A stretch of DNA of 64,000 nt from JACDAN01 sp035535195 (GTDB taxonomy: Bacteria > Actinomycetota > Thermoleophilia > Gaiellales > Gaiellaceae), in contig DATLQK010000034.1 in the NCBI GenBank assembly GCA_035535195.1, forward strand, positions 40,739 through 104,738, read 5' to 3'. The position numbers were made by a program, and so were the translations under genes. The notes beneath the pieces are model-generated. The model searched no databases. It worked only from the letters and a program-made list of their open reading frames with translations, and was not told the origin of the DNA. Below, piece after piece: positions 23,141 through 31,356 of this stretch (position 1 is its first letter; each line of letters opens with the position of its first letter).

Positions 23141-24940
23141 TCAGGAGACGACGGTCAGGCGCCGTTCCGGCGGCGCCGAGGCGGGAGCGTCGGCGATCGC
23201 GAGCCCGATCCGGTCGAGCTGCATCCGCGCCGCGGCGAGCACGTGCCCCGGCGGCCGCGTCGCCCCGCCGAGCACGAGGAACCCGACCAGTGCGCTGTTC
23301 TCGCGGCGGAGCGGCAGCGCCACCGAAGCGCCGTCCCGCCCGAGCTCGGAGCCGTCGTCGAGGATCAGCTCCTCGTCCGACTCGGACTCACGGAGGAGCC
23401 AGCTCGTCAGCTCCGCGGCCGGGACGCCGCTCGAGCCGCGAGCCAGCTCGATCCTGCCGTCGGTGCCGTCCTCCTGCCAGGCGACGAGGAGCGAGTACTC
23501 GAGCGGCCAGGCCGACTCGAACGCCCCGGTCAGCGCGACGAAGAGCGCAGTACGGTTGAGCGGCCGTTCCACCGCCTCCTCCAGCGCGCGGCCGAGGCGG
23601 CGCGCGCGCCTGCGGGCGAGGCCCCAGACCGCCAGCGCGACGAGCGAAACACCCGCGCCCGCGATGGTGAGCTCGATCAGGTCGATGCCGAGCCCGACCA
23701 GCGCGAGGACCGCGCCGAGCACGACCACGAGCTCCGGCCGATGCCGGACGCTCCTCCGCGCCTGGTAGGAGGGAGCCGCGCCGGAGCCGTGACGGATCGA
23801 CGCGAGCTCGTCACTCGAGAGGACGTCCCGCGGGCGCTGCCCGCGCTTGAGTGCCGCGAACGCCTTGACGACGGCGGGGTGGAACTGGGAGCCCGCGTTG
23901 CGCTCGAGCTCCGCGAGCGCCTGCTCCGGCGTGAAGGTGTCGCGGAACGGGCGGTCCGAGGTCATCGCGTCGTAGGCGTCCGCGACGATCAAGAAGTGCG
24001 CCGCCAGAGGCACGTCCTCGCCGCGGGCGCCGTAGTAGCCGGACCCGTCATAGCGCTCACGGTGGTACTCGACCGCTTTCGCCTGCTGCGCGGCGAAGCG
24101 GAAGCGCTGGAGCAGCCGCGCAGACAGCCGCGGCGAGCGGCGGATCGCCTCCCAGTCGTGTGTGTTCAGGAGGCCGGTCTTCCGCAACGCGGCCGCGTCG
24201 ACCGCGACCTTGCCGAGATCGTGGAGCCGCCCGGCCCACCACAGGCGCTGCGCGTCCCCCTTCGGGAAGTTCAGCGCCTCGGCGAGCTCCCGGACCAGCT
24301 GAGCAACCCGAAGCGAGTGCCGGTGCGTCGAGGCGTCGCGCTCGTCGACGAGGTTGGCAAACGTCTCGAGCGCCGACGCCACCTCCCGACGGGAGACGAT
24401 CATCCGGGCGTAGAGCCGCTCGATCAGCAGCAGCACGGGGACGAGCAGCGCGGCATTCCAGAGGTTCGCGTCGGCGGCGATCGCGACCGCGGCCCCCAGG
24501 GCGACCTCGGCCCCGGCCGAGAGCAGGTCGGGCTCGAACGCCGAGGCTCCCGCACCGAGGCGGGCGACGAGCGTCTTCGTGACCGAGAAGGCGACGCCGA
24601 GCAGCACGAGCCCGAGCAGGTCGTCGGGGAGCGCGACCGAGCCGGTGCCGGAGCCGCCCAGGACGTACGCCCAGCCGCCCGCGAAGGCCGCCAGGCCGAG
24701 CGAGAGACCGCGGATCGCGCTCTCCCGCCAGCCGTCTCCCTGCAGGCGCCGCACCGGCGGCACGCAGGCGGCGGAGACGAGCAGCGCGTACCACGGGCCG
24801 AGCAGGATCGCCGCAGCCGCGGCCAGGGGCGCGGCGATCGAGAAGCGGTCCGCCTCCTCCGGGTTGCCGAGGTCGTCGTCACGCCGGTGGAGGAGCTCGG
24901 CCGCGATCAGGGCAGCAGCAAACAGGAGCAACGCCCGCAT
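23141..24940 (-). CDS. Membrane HD-GYP-type phosphodiesterase
   Basis: 599 residues from ATG 24940; the much longer open frame upstream is antisense to RNase J and not coding. About eight hydrophobic helices (residues 1-185) precede an HD-GYP domain: HRHSLRVAQLVREL, the HD pair in RLHDLGKVAV, EYHRERYDGSGYY and VADAYDAMTSDRPFR. After two more membrane helices a C-terminal sensor-like domain follows. HD-GYP enzymes usually hydrolyse c-di-GMP. Here the GYP signature is GYY and the preceding residues are YHRER rather than HHExx, so activity on c-di-GMP is less certain. Confidence 0.82.
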   Translation of the reverse strand: MRALLLFAAALIAAELLHRRDDDLGNPEEADRFSIAAPLAAAAAILLGPWYALLVSAACVPPVRRLQGDGWRESAIRGLSLGLAAFAGGWAYVLGGSGTGSVALPDDLLGLVLLGVAFSVTKTLVARLGAGASAFEPDLLSAGAEVALGAAVAIAADANLWNAALLVPVLLLIERLYARMIVSRREVASALETFANLVDERDASTHRHSLRVAQLVRELAEALNFPKGDAQRLWWAGRLHDLGKVAVDAAALRKTGLLNTHDWEAIRRSPRLSARLLQRFRFAAQQAKAVEYHRERYDGSGYYGARGEDVPLAAHFLIVADAYDAMTSDRPFRDTFTPEQALAELERNAGSQFHPAVVKAFAALKRGQRPRDVLSSDELASIRHGSGAAPSYQARRSVRHRPELVVVLGAVLALVGLGIDLIELTIAGAGVSLVALAVWGLARRRARRLGRALEEAVERPLNRTALFVALTGAFESAWPLEYSLLVAWQEDGTDGRIELARGSSGVPAAELTSWLLRESESDEELILDDGSELGRDGASVALPLRRENSALVGFLVLGGATRPPGHVLAAARMQLDRIGLAIADAPASAPPERRLTVVS

Positions 24941-25003
24941 ATCGCACTGGATCGGCGTTCCGGACTCATCCCTTGAACGGGGGACGCACCACCCAGCGCT
25001 CCC

Positions 25004-25009
25004 TACAAT
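25004..25009 (+). promoter_or_regulatory. -10-like box TACAAT, 6 bases before the RNase J ATG
   Basis: TACAAT matches five of six positions of TATAAT and lies exactly six bases before ATG 25016, with no ribosome binding site. This is the clearest leaderless-type promoter in the window. TTGAAC at 24973 is 25 bases away and is not a plausible partner. Confidence 0.55.
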
Positions 25010-25015
25010 GCCGCG

Positions 25016-26674
25016 ATGGCCGAGGACACCCTCAGGATCATCCCGCTCGGCGGCGTCGGCGAGGTCGGCAAGAACATGACCGTCTTCGAGCGCGACGAGG
25101 GGATCGTGATCGTCGACGCCGGGCTCGCGTTTCCGAGGGACGAGCACCTCGGCGTCGATCTGATCCTCCCGGACGTCAGCTACCTCGCAGACCGGCGCGA
25201 CCGGGTGCGCGCGGTGATCCTCACGCACGCGCACGAGGACCACGTCGGCGCGCTGCCCTACCTCCTCCGGGAGGTCGGCGTCCCCGAGGTCTGGGGCACG
25301 AGGCTCACGCTCGGCCTCGCGCAGTCGAGGCTTGACGAGCACGGGCTGCTGCAGGCCGCGGAGCTGAAGGAAGCGCGGCCGGAGGACGGCCCGACGCGGA
25401 TCGGCCCGTTCGACGTCGAGTTCGTGCGCGTGGCGCACTCGGTCCCGGACGCGGTCGCCGTCGTGCTCGAGAGCCCGGCGGGACGGGTGCTCGTGACCGG
25501 CGACTGGAAGCTCGACCAGACGCCCGTGGACGGGCTCCGTACGGACGTCGGGCGGCTGGCGGAGCTCGGAAGCCAGGGCATCGACCTGTTGCTCGGCGAC
25601 TCGACGAACGCCGAGCGGCCCGGCTTCACCGGCTCCGAGCGCCTCGTCGGCGAGGCCTTCGACCAGATCATTCCGCGACGGCAGGGCCGGATCCTCGTCG
25701 CCTGCTTCGCCTCGAACGTCCACCGCATGCAGCAGGCGATCGACGTGGCGATCGAGGCTGACCGAAAGGTCGCGGTCGTCGGGCGCTCGATGCGGAAGAA
25801 CCTGAACATCGCGCGGAACCTCGGCTACATCCAGGTGCCGGAGGAGACGCTGATCCGGCCGAACCAGCTCGAGGAGTACCGGCCGGGCGAGGTGCTCATC
25901 CTCTGCACGGGAAGCCAGGGCGAGCCGATGTCGGCGCTGACGCGGATCGCGTACCACGACCATCCGGCCGTCTCCGTCGACCGAGGTGACACCGTGATCA
26001 TCTCGGCGAAGCCGGTTCCGGGGAACGAGCTTCGCGTCCACGACTCGATCAACCAGCTCGCGAAGGCCGGCGCGGAGGTGCTCCACCAGGAGATCGCGCC
26101 TGTCCACGTCTCGGGTCACGCGTACGCCGAGGAGCTCAGGACCATGCTCGGGCTGGTGCGCCCGAAGGCCGTCATGCCCGTCCACGGCGAGTTCCGGATG
26201 CTGGCGGCGCACTCCCGGCTCGCGCAGGAGAGCGGTGTCCCGGCGGGGTCGATCTTGCTGACGGAGAACGGGTCGGTCGTCGAGTTGAGCCCCCAGGGCG
26301 CGCGAATCGTGGACGAGGTCGAAACCGGCGTCACCTTCGTGGATGGCCTGGGCGTCGGCGACGTCCAGGACGTCGCGCTGCGGGACCGCCGCCACCTGTC
26401 GGAGGACGGCGTCCTGATCATCGTCGCCACCGTCGGGGGCTCGAACGGCGTTCCGTCGAGCCGGCCCGAAGTGATCGCGCGCGGGCTCAGTGAACCGGGT
26501 CCGCTGCTCGAGGAGATGCAGGCGGAGGCGGACAAGGTGCTCCGCGACCTCCTCGCCCAGAACGTGACCGAGATCAAGCTCCTCCAGGAGCACCTTCACG
26601 ACTCGATCGCGCAGCTGATTTACGACAGAACGGGGAGGCGGCCGATGATCCTCCCAGTCATAGTTGAGCTATGA
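25016..26674 (+). CDS. rnj: Ribonuclease J
   Basis: 552 residues. RNase J is a metallo-beta-lactamase/beta-CASP nuclease with endonuclease and 5'-3' exonuclease activity in mRNA decay and rRNA maturation. Visible: RIIPLGGVGEVGKNM, the zinc motif THAHEDHVGALPYL, VTGDWKLDQTP, the beta-CASP segment GRILVACFASNVHRM and CTGSQGEPMSAL, then VHVSGHAYAEEL and MPVHGEFRML, ending with the C-terminal domain. Length is typical. It is the first gene of an operon with 26671, a sugar kinase and a nucleoside hydrolase; the stop overlaps the next ATG. Confidence 0.95.
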   Translation: MAEDTLRIIPLGGVGEVGKNMTVFERDEGIVIVDAGLAFPRDEHLGVDLILPDVSYLADRRDRVRAVILTHAHEDHVGALPYLLREVGVPEVWGTRLTLGLAQSRLDEHGLLQAAELKEARPEDGPTRIGPFDVEFVRVAHSVPDAVAVVLESPAGRVLVTGDWKLDQTPVDGLRTDVGRLAELGSQGIDLLLGDSTNAERPGFTGSERLVGEAFDQIIPRRQGRILVACFASNVHRMQQAIDVAIEADRKVAVVGRSMRKNLNIARNLGYIQVPEETLIRPNQLEEYRPGEVLILCTGSQGEPMSALTRIAYHDHPAVSVDRGDTVIISAKPVPGNELRVHDSINQLAKAGAEVLHQEIAPVHVSGHAYAEELRTMLGLVRPKAVMPVHGEFRMLAAHSRLAQESGVPAGSILLTENGSVVELSPQGARIVDEVETGVTFVDGLGVGDVQDVALRDRRHLSEDGVLIIVATVGGSNGVPSSRPEVIARGLSEPGPLLEEMQAEADKVLRDLLAQNVTEIKLLQEHLHDSIAQLIYDRTGRRPMILPVIVEL

Positions 26675-27210
26675 AGCCGACCTGGGCCGAGGCCCTTCGC
26701 GAGAACGCGTACGAGGAGCTGACGGCGCAGCGCCTGATCGCCCAGTTCACGGCGTGCGAGGTCGCGGCGCTGGCGTTCTGCCGCCTGCTCGAGCGCTGGG
26801 CGAGGGGTGACGCGCAGCCGTCGACCGCGGGCCGGCGGCAGGCGGCGCTGCGGCGTGCGGCCGACCGGATCGAGACGGCGCTGACCGGCCTGGAGGACCC
26901 CCTGGGCCGGTACCTCCTGGAGCTCCAGCCGGAACTCGCCGAAGGACGCTCCTGGTACGGCGAGCCGAGCGCGGCGGAGCTCATGGAGTGGGGGCCTGTG
27001 CTGAGCCGGGCGGGCGTGGCGGTCTCCGCCGAGCGCGTGGCGCATGCGTACCTCGAGCTCGCGGTGCTCGTCCGGGCGCTGGAGGGGCTGACGACGGCCG
27101 TGCGCCTGCGGACGGCGCCGGACCGCTCGTCGCTCTGGGCCGGGCTCTTCGACCTGCGCGAGAACCTCCTCGACGGGGCGCTGGACGACCTCAGGGCGAT
27201 TGCCGCCTGA
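26671..27210 (+). CDS. Unknown helical protein downstream of RNase J
   Basis: 179 residues, Ala/Leu/Arg-rich and predicted to be almost all helical, without signal peptide, membrane segment or recognised motif. Segments such as FTACEVAALAFCRLLERWARG and AYLELAVLVRALEGLTTAVRL look like packed amphipathic helices. The start overlaps the RNase J stop (ATGA) and the end overlaps the kinase gene by 11 bases, so it is co-translated with both. The coupling to RNase J is the only hint to its role. Confidence 0.7.
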   Translation: MKPTWAEALRENAYEELTAQRLIAQFTACEVAALAFCRLLERWARGDAQPSTAGRRQAALRRAADRIETALTGLEDPLGRYLLELQPELAEGRSWYGEPSAAELMEWGPVLSRAGVAVSAERVAHAYLELAVLVRALEGLTTAVRLRTAPDRSSLWAGLFDLRENLLDGALDDLRAIAA

Positions 27211-27994
27211 ACTGACGGTCGTCGGCTCGGCGAACCTCGATCTGGTCGCGCGGGTGCCACGGCTCCCGCGGCCGGGCGAGACGCTGACGGACGCGACGCT
27301 CGACCGCGTGCCCGGCGGCAAGGGCGCCAACCAGGCCGTCGGAGCCGCTCGTCTGGGCGCGCAGGTTCGGTTCTGCGGTGCCGTGGGGGCGGATGCGTTT
27401 GCGGAGGAGGCGCTCGCCGGGCTCCTTGAGGCCGGGGCCGAGCTCGAGCTGGAGCGGCGCAGGGACACCGGGATCGCGCTGATTCTGGTGGACGACGAGG
27501 GGGAGAATCAGATCGTCGTGGTGCCCGGTGCGAATGCGACGGTGAACGCGGTCGGAGGCGGGAACGTCCTCTGCCAGCTCGAGATCCCGGAGGAAACGGT
27601 GCGCGCGAACGCCGAGGCGGCGGACTGGTTCTGCCTCAACGCCGCGCCGGCGAAGCCGGTCGACGTCGAGCCCGACCTGCTCGTCGTCAACCGCTACGAG
27701 TACGAGGTCAACTCGCGCGGCAAGCTCGTGGCGCTGACGCTGGGGAAGGAGGGCGCAATGCTGCTCGAGGACGGACGGGAGGTGGCGCGGGCGGCACCGC
27801 CGAAGGTCCAGGCGGTCGACGGCACGGCGGCTGGCGACGCCTTCACCGCCTGCCTCGTCGTCTCGCACCTCGAAGGGCGGGACTGGGAGGAGGCGTTGCG
27901 ACGGGCATGTGCCGCCGGCGCGATCGCGGCCTCACGTCCAGGAGCCCAGCCGTCGCTGCCGACGGCGGAGGAGGTGGACTCGATCCTTGGCTGA
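27200..27994 (+). CDS. PfkB-family sugar kinase, ribokinase-like
   Basis: 264 residues, slightly short for the family. PfkB kinases phosphorylate sugars or nucleosides. Visible: the N-terminal substrate motif VVGSANLDLVARV, GGKGANQAVGAARLGA, and the ATP/anion-hole motif VDGTAAGDAFTA with the catalytic Asp. The ribokinase-type opening and the adjacent nucleoside hydrolase suggest ribose as substrate (inference). The start is a TTG at 27200 overlapping the previous gene, and the end overlaps the hydrolase by eight bases. Confidence 0.85.
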   Translation: MPPELTVVGSANLDLVARVPRLPRPGETLTDATLDRVPGGKGANQAVGAARLGAQVRFCGAVGADAFAEEALAGLLEAGAELELERRRDTGIALILVDDEGENQIVVVPGANATVNAVGGGNVLCQLEIPEETVRANAEAADWFCLNAAPAKPVDVEPDLLVVNRYEYEVNSRGKLVALTLGKEGAMLLEDGREVARAAPPKVQAVDGTAAGDAFTACLVVSHLEGRDWEEALRRACAAGAIAASRPGAQPSLPTAEEVDSILG

Positions 27995-28898
27995 GCGCAT
28001 CGTCATCGACTGTGATCCCGGCCACGACGACGCGATCGCCCTCCTGCTCGCCCTGGCAAGCCCGGAGGTCGAGCTGCTCGGCGTGACGACGGTCGCCGGG
28101 AACCAGACGCTGGAGAAGACGACGGCGAATGCGATTCGCGTGCTCGACTTCGCGGGCCGGGACGACATCCCCGTCGCCGCGGGCGCGGACCGACCGCTCG
28201 TGCGGGAGCGCCAGGTGGCCTCGCACGTACACGGCGAGACCGGCCTCGACGGGCCCGACCTCCCGCCGCCGCAGCGCGAGCCGCTCGACGAGCACGGAGT
28301 GGAGTTTCTGGCCCGTCACGTCCACGGGGCGACGCTCGTGCCGGTCGGGCCGCTGACGAACGTCGCGCTCCTTCTGGCGCGATACCCGGAGGTGCGGCCC
28401 TCGCGGATCGTGCTCATGGGCGGCTCCGTCGGGCTCGGGAACATCACGCCCGCGGCGGAGTTCAACATCTGGGCGGACCCGGAGGCGGCAGCGCGCGTCT
28501 TCGAGAGCGGCATCGAGATCACGATGATCAGCCTCGACGTCACGCACCAGGCGTTGCTGACGACCGCGAATGCCGATCGGCTCCGGGAGTCCGGCCGCAC
28601 CGGACGCATGGTCGCCGAGCTCTACGACTTCTTCCACCGCTATCACGAACGGACGTATAACTTCGGCGGCTCGCCGATCCACGACGCAGTCGCACTCGCG
28701 TACGTCTTCCGGCCCGACCTCGTTCGGACCGAGCATCTCAACGTGGTGATCGACACGGGCCCAGAGCTCTCGCGCGGCCGAACGTACGTCGACCTCTGGC
28801 GCCGGACGGAGCGGCCGCCAAACGCGTACGTAGGGGTCGACATCAACGGCACGGCCTTCATCGACCTCCTGCTCGAACGCCTGCCGACGCTGGACTAG
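27987..28898 (+). CDS. Inosine-uridine-type nucleoside hydrolase
   Basis: 303 residues. These enzymes cleave nucleosides to base plus ribose using a calcium ion. The signature DCDPGHDDAIALLLAL, the VTTVAGNQ loop, VPVGPLTNVALLL, VLMGGSV, the AEFNIWADPEAA block and the late His-Asp in SPIHDAVALA are all present. The TTG start at 27987 overlaps the kinase stop. Kinase plus hydrolase would turn a nucleoside into base and ribose 5-phosphate, which fits the BMP nucleoside importer encoded 2.4 kb downstream. Confidence 0.92.
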   Translation: MAERIVIDCDPGHDDAIALLLALASPEVELLGVTTVAGNQTLEKTTANAIRVLDFAGRDDIPVAAGADRPLVRERQVASHVHGETGLDGPDLPPPQREPLDEHGVEFLARHVHGATLVPVGPLTNVALLLARYPEVRPSRIVLMGGSVGLGNITPAAEFNIWADPEAAARVFESGIEITMISLDVTHQALLTTANADRLRESGRTGRMVAELYDFFHRYHERTYNFGGSPIHDAVALAYVFRPDLVRTEHLNVVIDTGPELSRGRTYVDLWRRTERPPNAYVGVDINGTAFIDLLLERLPTLD

Positions 28899-28930
28899 CC
28901 CCCGGCTGACGACTCGTCACACATTTGGTG

Positions 28931-28960
28931 CCGCTTCTTAACCGGACCTGGTCCCGTAAA
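28931..28960 (+). repeat. REP-like palindrome, intergenic copy 1
   Basis: This copy reads CCGCTTCTTAAC, then CGGACCTGGTCCCGTAAA. The palindrome is imperfect (two changes in the outer arms). It shares GCCGCTTCTTAAC and GGACCTGGTCCCGT with the copy 75 bases downstream. Confidence 0.7.
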
Positions 28961-29007
28961 CGCGTGCGGGAGCAGGCGGCGCTTTGCAGCTGAGCCAAAC
29001 GGCCCGC

Positions 29008-29037
29008 CGCTTCTTAACGGGACCTGGTCCCGTTAAG
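29008..29037 (+). repeat. REP-like palindrome, intergenic copy 2 (perfect)
   Basis: Bases 29014-29036 form a perfect 23-base palindrome: TTAACGGGACC, a single central T, and GGTCCCGTTAA. The flank GCCGCTTC matches copy 1. It lies about 40 bases before the ftsK start, so it could act on ftsK expression or as a binding site, but its repetition favours an interspersed repeat family. Confidence 0.75.
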
Positions 29038-29077
29038 GACCGGAGGGAACGTCGGGACACCGGCGAAAGAGACGCCC

Positions 29078-31264
29078 ATGGCCAAGCGGCGCGCGAAGCG
29101 CACCCTCCGACCTCGCACGCCTTCGCGCGTCCGCAAGCGCAAGCGCGCGACGAAGCAGCGGTCCCACCACCACCCGGAGCTGATCGGCCTCGGCCTGACG
29201 GCCGTCGGTCTCTTCCTCTCGACGCTCGTCTACCTGGGATGGGAGGGAGGCCGCGCCGGCGAGTGGATCGGCGACGGCATCTGGGGCGTCATCGGCGACG
29301 CGGGCTACCTCCTTCCCGCGGCGCTCGTGGTCGTCGGCGCGCTCATGCTCGGCCGGAGCGCGATCGTCGAGCTCAGGCCGTTCCGAACCGGGATCGCCGT
29401 CACGGCGCTCGGGCTGATGCTCGTTCTGGGCGCCCACGGCGGGATTGTCGGCAAGGCGCTGAACGAGATCGTCGGGACGCTCGTCGGCCACACCGGCATG
29501 CTGATCGCCGGGGTCACGGCTCTGACCGCGGGAGCCCTCCTCCTCTCGGGAGCCTCGGTCGGCGCGATCCTCCGCAGCTCCGCGCCGGCCATGCGGCGCG
29601 CCCGCACCGCGGCCCGCCGCAGCTTCGAGCGGGCGCCGCGCGAGGAGCTCGAGACGCTGCCCGAGCCGATCCCGTTCCGCCCGCGGAGGGTGGAGCCGCC
29701 GGTCGACGCCGTCGCGGACTTCCCCGACGTGATCTCGGAGAACGCACCGCCGCCGCTTCTGACCATGCACGGGGACGAGCCGACCGAGGAAAGCCAGCAG
29801 CAGGCGCTGTTCGAGCCGCCGAACCCCGCGAAAGCCGAGTACGTCCTTCCGGAGCCGTCGCTCCTGCGCCGCTCGCCGGCGAAGACGAACGGCAAGCAAA
29901 ACCAGAACGAGCAGGCCTCACAGGCCGTCCTGCGCGCGCTCGCGGACTTCGGGATCGAGGCGCGCCTGGTCGGCGAGATCACCGGCCCGCGCGTCACCCG
30001 GTACGAGCTCCAGCTCGCGGCCGGCACCAAGATGTCGAAGGTCTCGGCGCTGAAGGACGACCTCTCCTACGCGCTCGCGACGACCGAGATCCGCATCCTC
30101 GCGCCGATTCCGGGGAAGCAGGCGGTGGGGATCGAGGTCCCGAACCTCTCCCCGAACCTCGTCACGCTCGGCGACGTCTACGACGACCTGCCCTCGAGCG
30201 CGAGCCCGCTCGCCGTCTGGCTCGGCAAGGACATCTCCGGCAACGCCGTCTGGACCGACCTCGCGCGCATGCCGCACCTGCTGATCGCCGGCACGACCGG
30301 CTCGGGCAAGTCCGGCTGCATCAACACGATCCTGAGCTCGATCCTGCTGCGGGCGACCCCCGACGACGCGCGGCTGATCCTGATCGACCCGAAACGAATC
30401 GAGCTCTCCCTCTACGAGAAGATCCCGCACCTGCTCACACCCGTCGTCTCCAGCCCCAAAGAGGCGGCAATCGTGCTCACCAACGTGCTCGCGGAGATGG
30501 AGCACCGCTACGAGCGGCTGAGCACCGTGCGGGCGCGCAACCTGCAGGAGGCGAATCGTGCCTTCCGTAGCCGCGGCGAGGAGCCGCTCCCGTACCTCCT
30601 CGTCGTGATCGACGAGCTGGCCGACCTGATGATGATCTCGCCGCAGCAGGTGGAGGATGCAGTCATCCGCCTGGCCCAGAAGTCACGCGCGGTCGGCATC
30701 CACCTCGTCCTCGCCACGCAGCGGCCGTCAGTGGACGTCATCACCGGGATGATCAAGGCTAACGTCCCGTCCCGGATCGCCTTCGCCGTCTCCAGCCAGA
30801 CCGACTCGCGAGTGATCCTCGACCAGGCCGGGGCGGAGAGCCTGCTCGGGCAGGGGGACATGCTCTTCAAGCCGCTCGGCACCTCGCGCCTCCAGCGCGT
30901 CCAGGGCGCCTACGTCAGCGAGGAGGAGACCGCGCTCCTCGTGGAGCAGTGCCGGGAACAGCGGGGTCAGGAGCTCGACGAGTCGCTGCTGGAGGCGCCG
31001 GAGGCGCCGCCGGAGGGGGGCGAAGAGGGCGACGAGGACTTCGACCCCGATCAGGACCCGCTGCTCGAGAAGGCGATCGAGATCGTCGTCCAGACGCAGA
31101 CCGCATCGGTCTCGCTGCTGCAGCGCCGGCTCCGGGTCGGCTACACCCGCGCAGGGCGCCTGATCGACATGCTGGAGCGGCGCGGGATCATCTCCGGATA
31201 CGAGGGCTCGAAGCCCCGCCGTGTGCTCGTCGACGAGCGCCCGCTCGACCGGATTCCAGGCTAA
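29078..31264 (+). CDS. ftsK: FtsK/SpoIIIE-type DNA translocase
   Basis: 728 residues. FtsK pumps chromosomal DNA at the division septum. A basic N-terminus is followed by four membrane helices (about 33-170), a charged linker, the alpha/beta motor with Walker A GTTGSGKS and Walker B YLLVVIDELADLM, TQRPSVDVITGMIKANVPSRI, and a C-terminal winged-helix gamma domain (VSLLQRRLRVGYTRAGRL) that reads polar DNA motifs. The linker is short, as in SpoIIIE-type proteins. ATG 29078 has only a weak GAAAGAG upstream. A terminator-like hairpin follows. Confidence 0.93.
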   Translation: MAKRRAKRTLRPRTPSRVRKRKRATKQRSHHHPELIGLGLTAVGLFLSTLVYLGWEGGRAGEWIGDGIWGVIGDAGYLLPAALVVVGALMLGRSAIVELRPFRTGIAVTALGLMLVLGAHGGIVGKALNEIVGTLVGHTGMLIAGVTALTAGALLLSGASVGAILRSSAPAMRRARTAARRSFERAPREELETLPEPIPFRPRRVEPPVDAVADFPDVISENAPPPLLTMHGDEPTEESQQQALFEPPNPAKAEYVLPEPSLLRRSPAKTNGKQNQNEQASQAVLRALADFGIEARLVGEITGPRVTRYELQLAAGTKMSKVSALKDDLSYALATTEIRILAPIPGKQAVGIEVPNLSPNLVTLGDVYDDLPSSASPLAVWLGKDISGNAVWTDLARMPHLLIAGTTGSGKSGCINTILSSILLRATPDDARLILIDPKRIELSLYEKIPHLLTPVVSSPKEAAIVLTNVLAEMEHRYERLSTVRARNLQEANRAFRSRGEEPLPYLLVVIDELADLMMISPQQVEDAVIRLAQKSRAVGIHLVLATQRPSVDVITGMIKANVPSRIAFAVSSQTDSRVILDQAGAESLLGQGDMLFKPLGTSRLQRVQGAYVSEEETALLVEQCREQRGQELDESLLEAPEAPPEGGEEGDEDFDPDQDPLLEKAIEIVVQTQTASVSLLQRRLRVGYTRAGRLIDMLERRGIISGYEGSKPRRVLVDERPLDRIPG

Positions 31265-31271
31265 CTTTCCG

Positions 31272-31313
31272 ACCCCCTGCGCGTCCAACGACAGGGGGTT
31301 AGCATCATCTTTT
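31272..31313 (+). terminator. Intrinsic terminator after ftsK
   Basis: ACCCCCTG (31272-31279) pairs with CAGGGGGT (31292-31299) around a 12-base loop. Outer GCTAAC and GTTAGC segments can extend the stem past an internal bulge. A pyrimidine-rich tail with TCTTTT follows, ending near 31313. It separates ftsK from the BMP transporter genes. Confidence 0.65.
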
Positions 31314-31356
31314 GCATCCTCCGGTAGCGAGGAAACCTTAGAAAGGGGAGGAATCA

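Noticed and set aside
24973..25009. TTGAAC and TACAAT as a paired -35/-10 promoter of RNase J
   Set aside because: The spacing is 25 bases, far from the usual 16-18; only the -10 box was kept.
24941..26599. Extension of the HD-GYP frame across RNase J on the minus strand
   Set aside because: It is antisense to the well-conserved RNase J gene and is Arg/Asp/His-rich; the hydrophobic start at 24940 is the natural N-terminus.
28984..30570. Open frame beginning in the repeat and running through the start of ftsK
   Set aside because: It is out of frame with ftsK, Arg/Pro-rich and without any domain; ftsK from 29078 explains the region.
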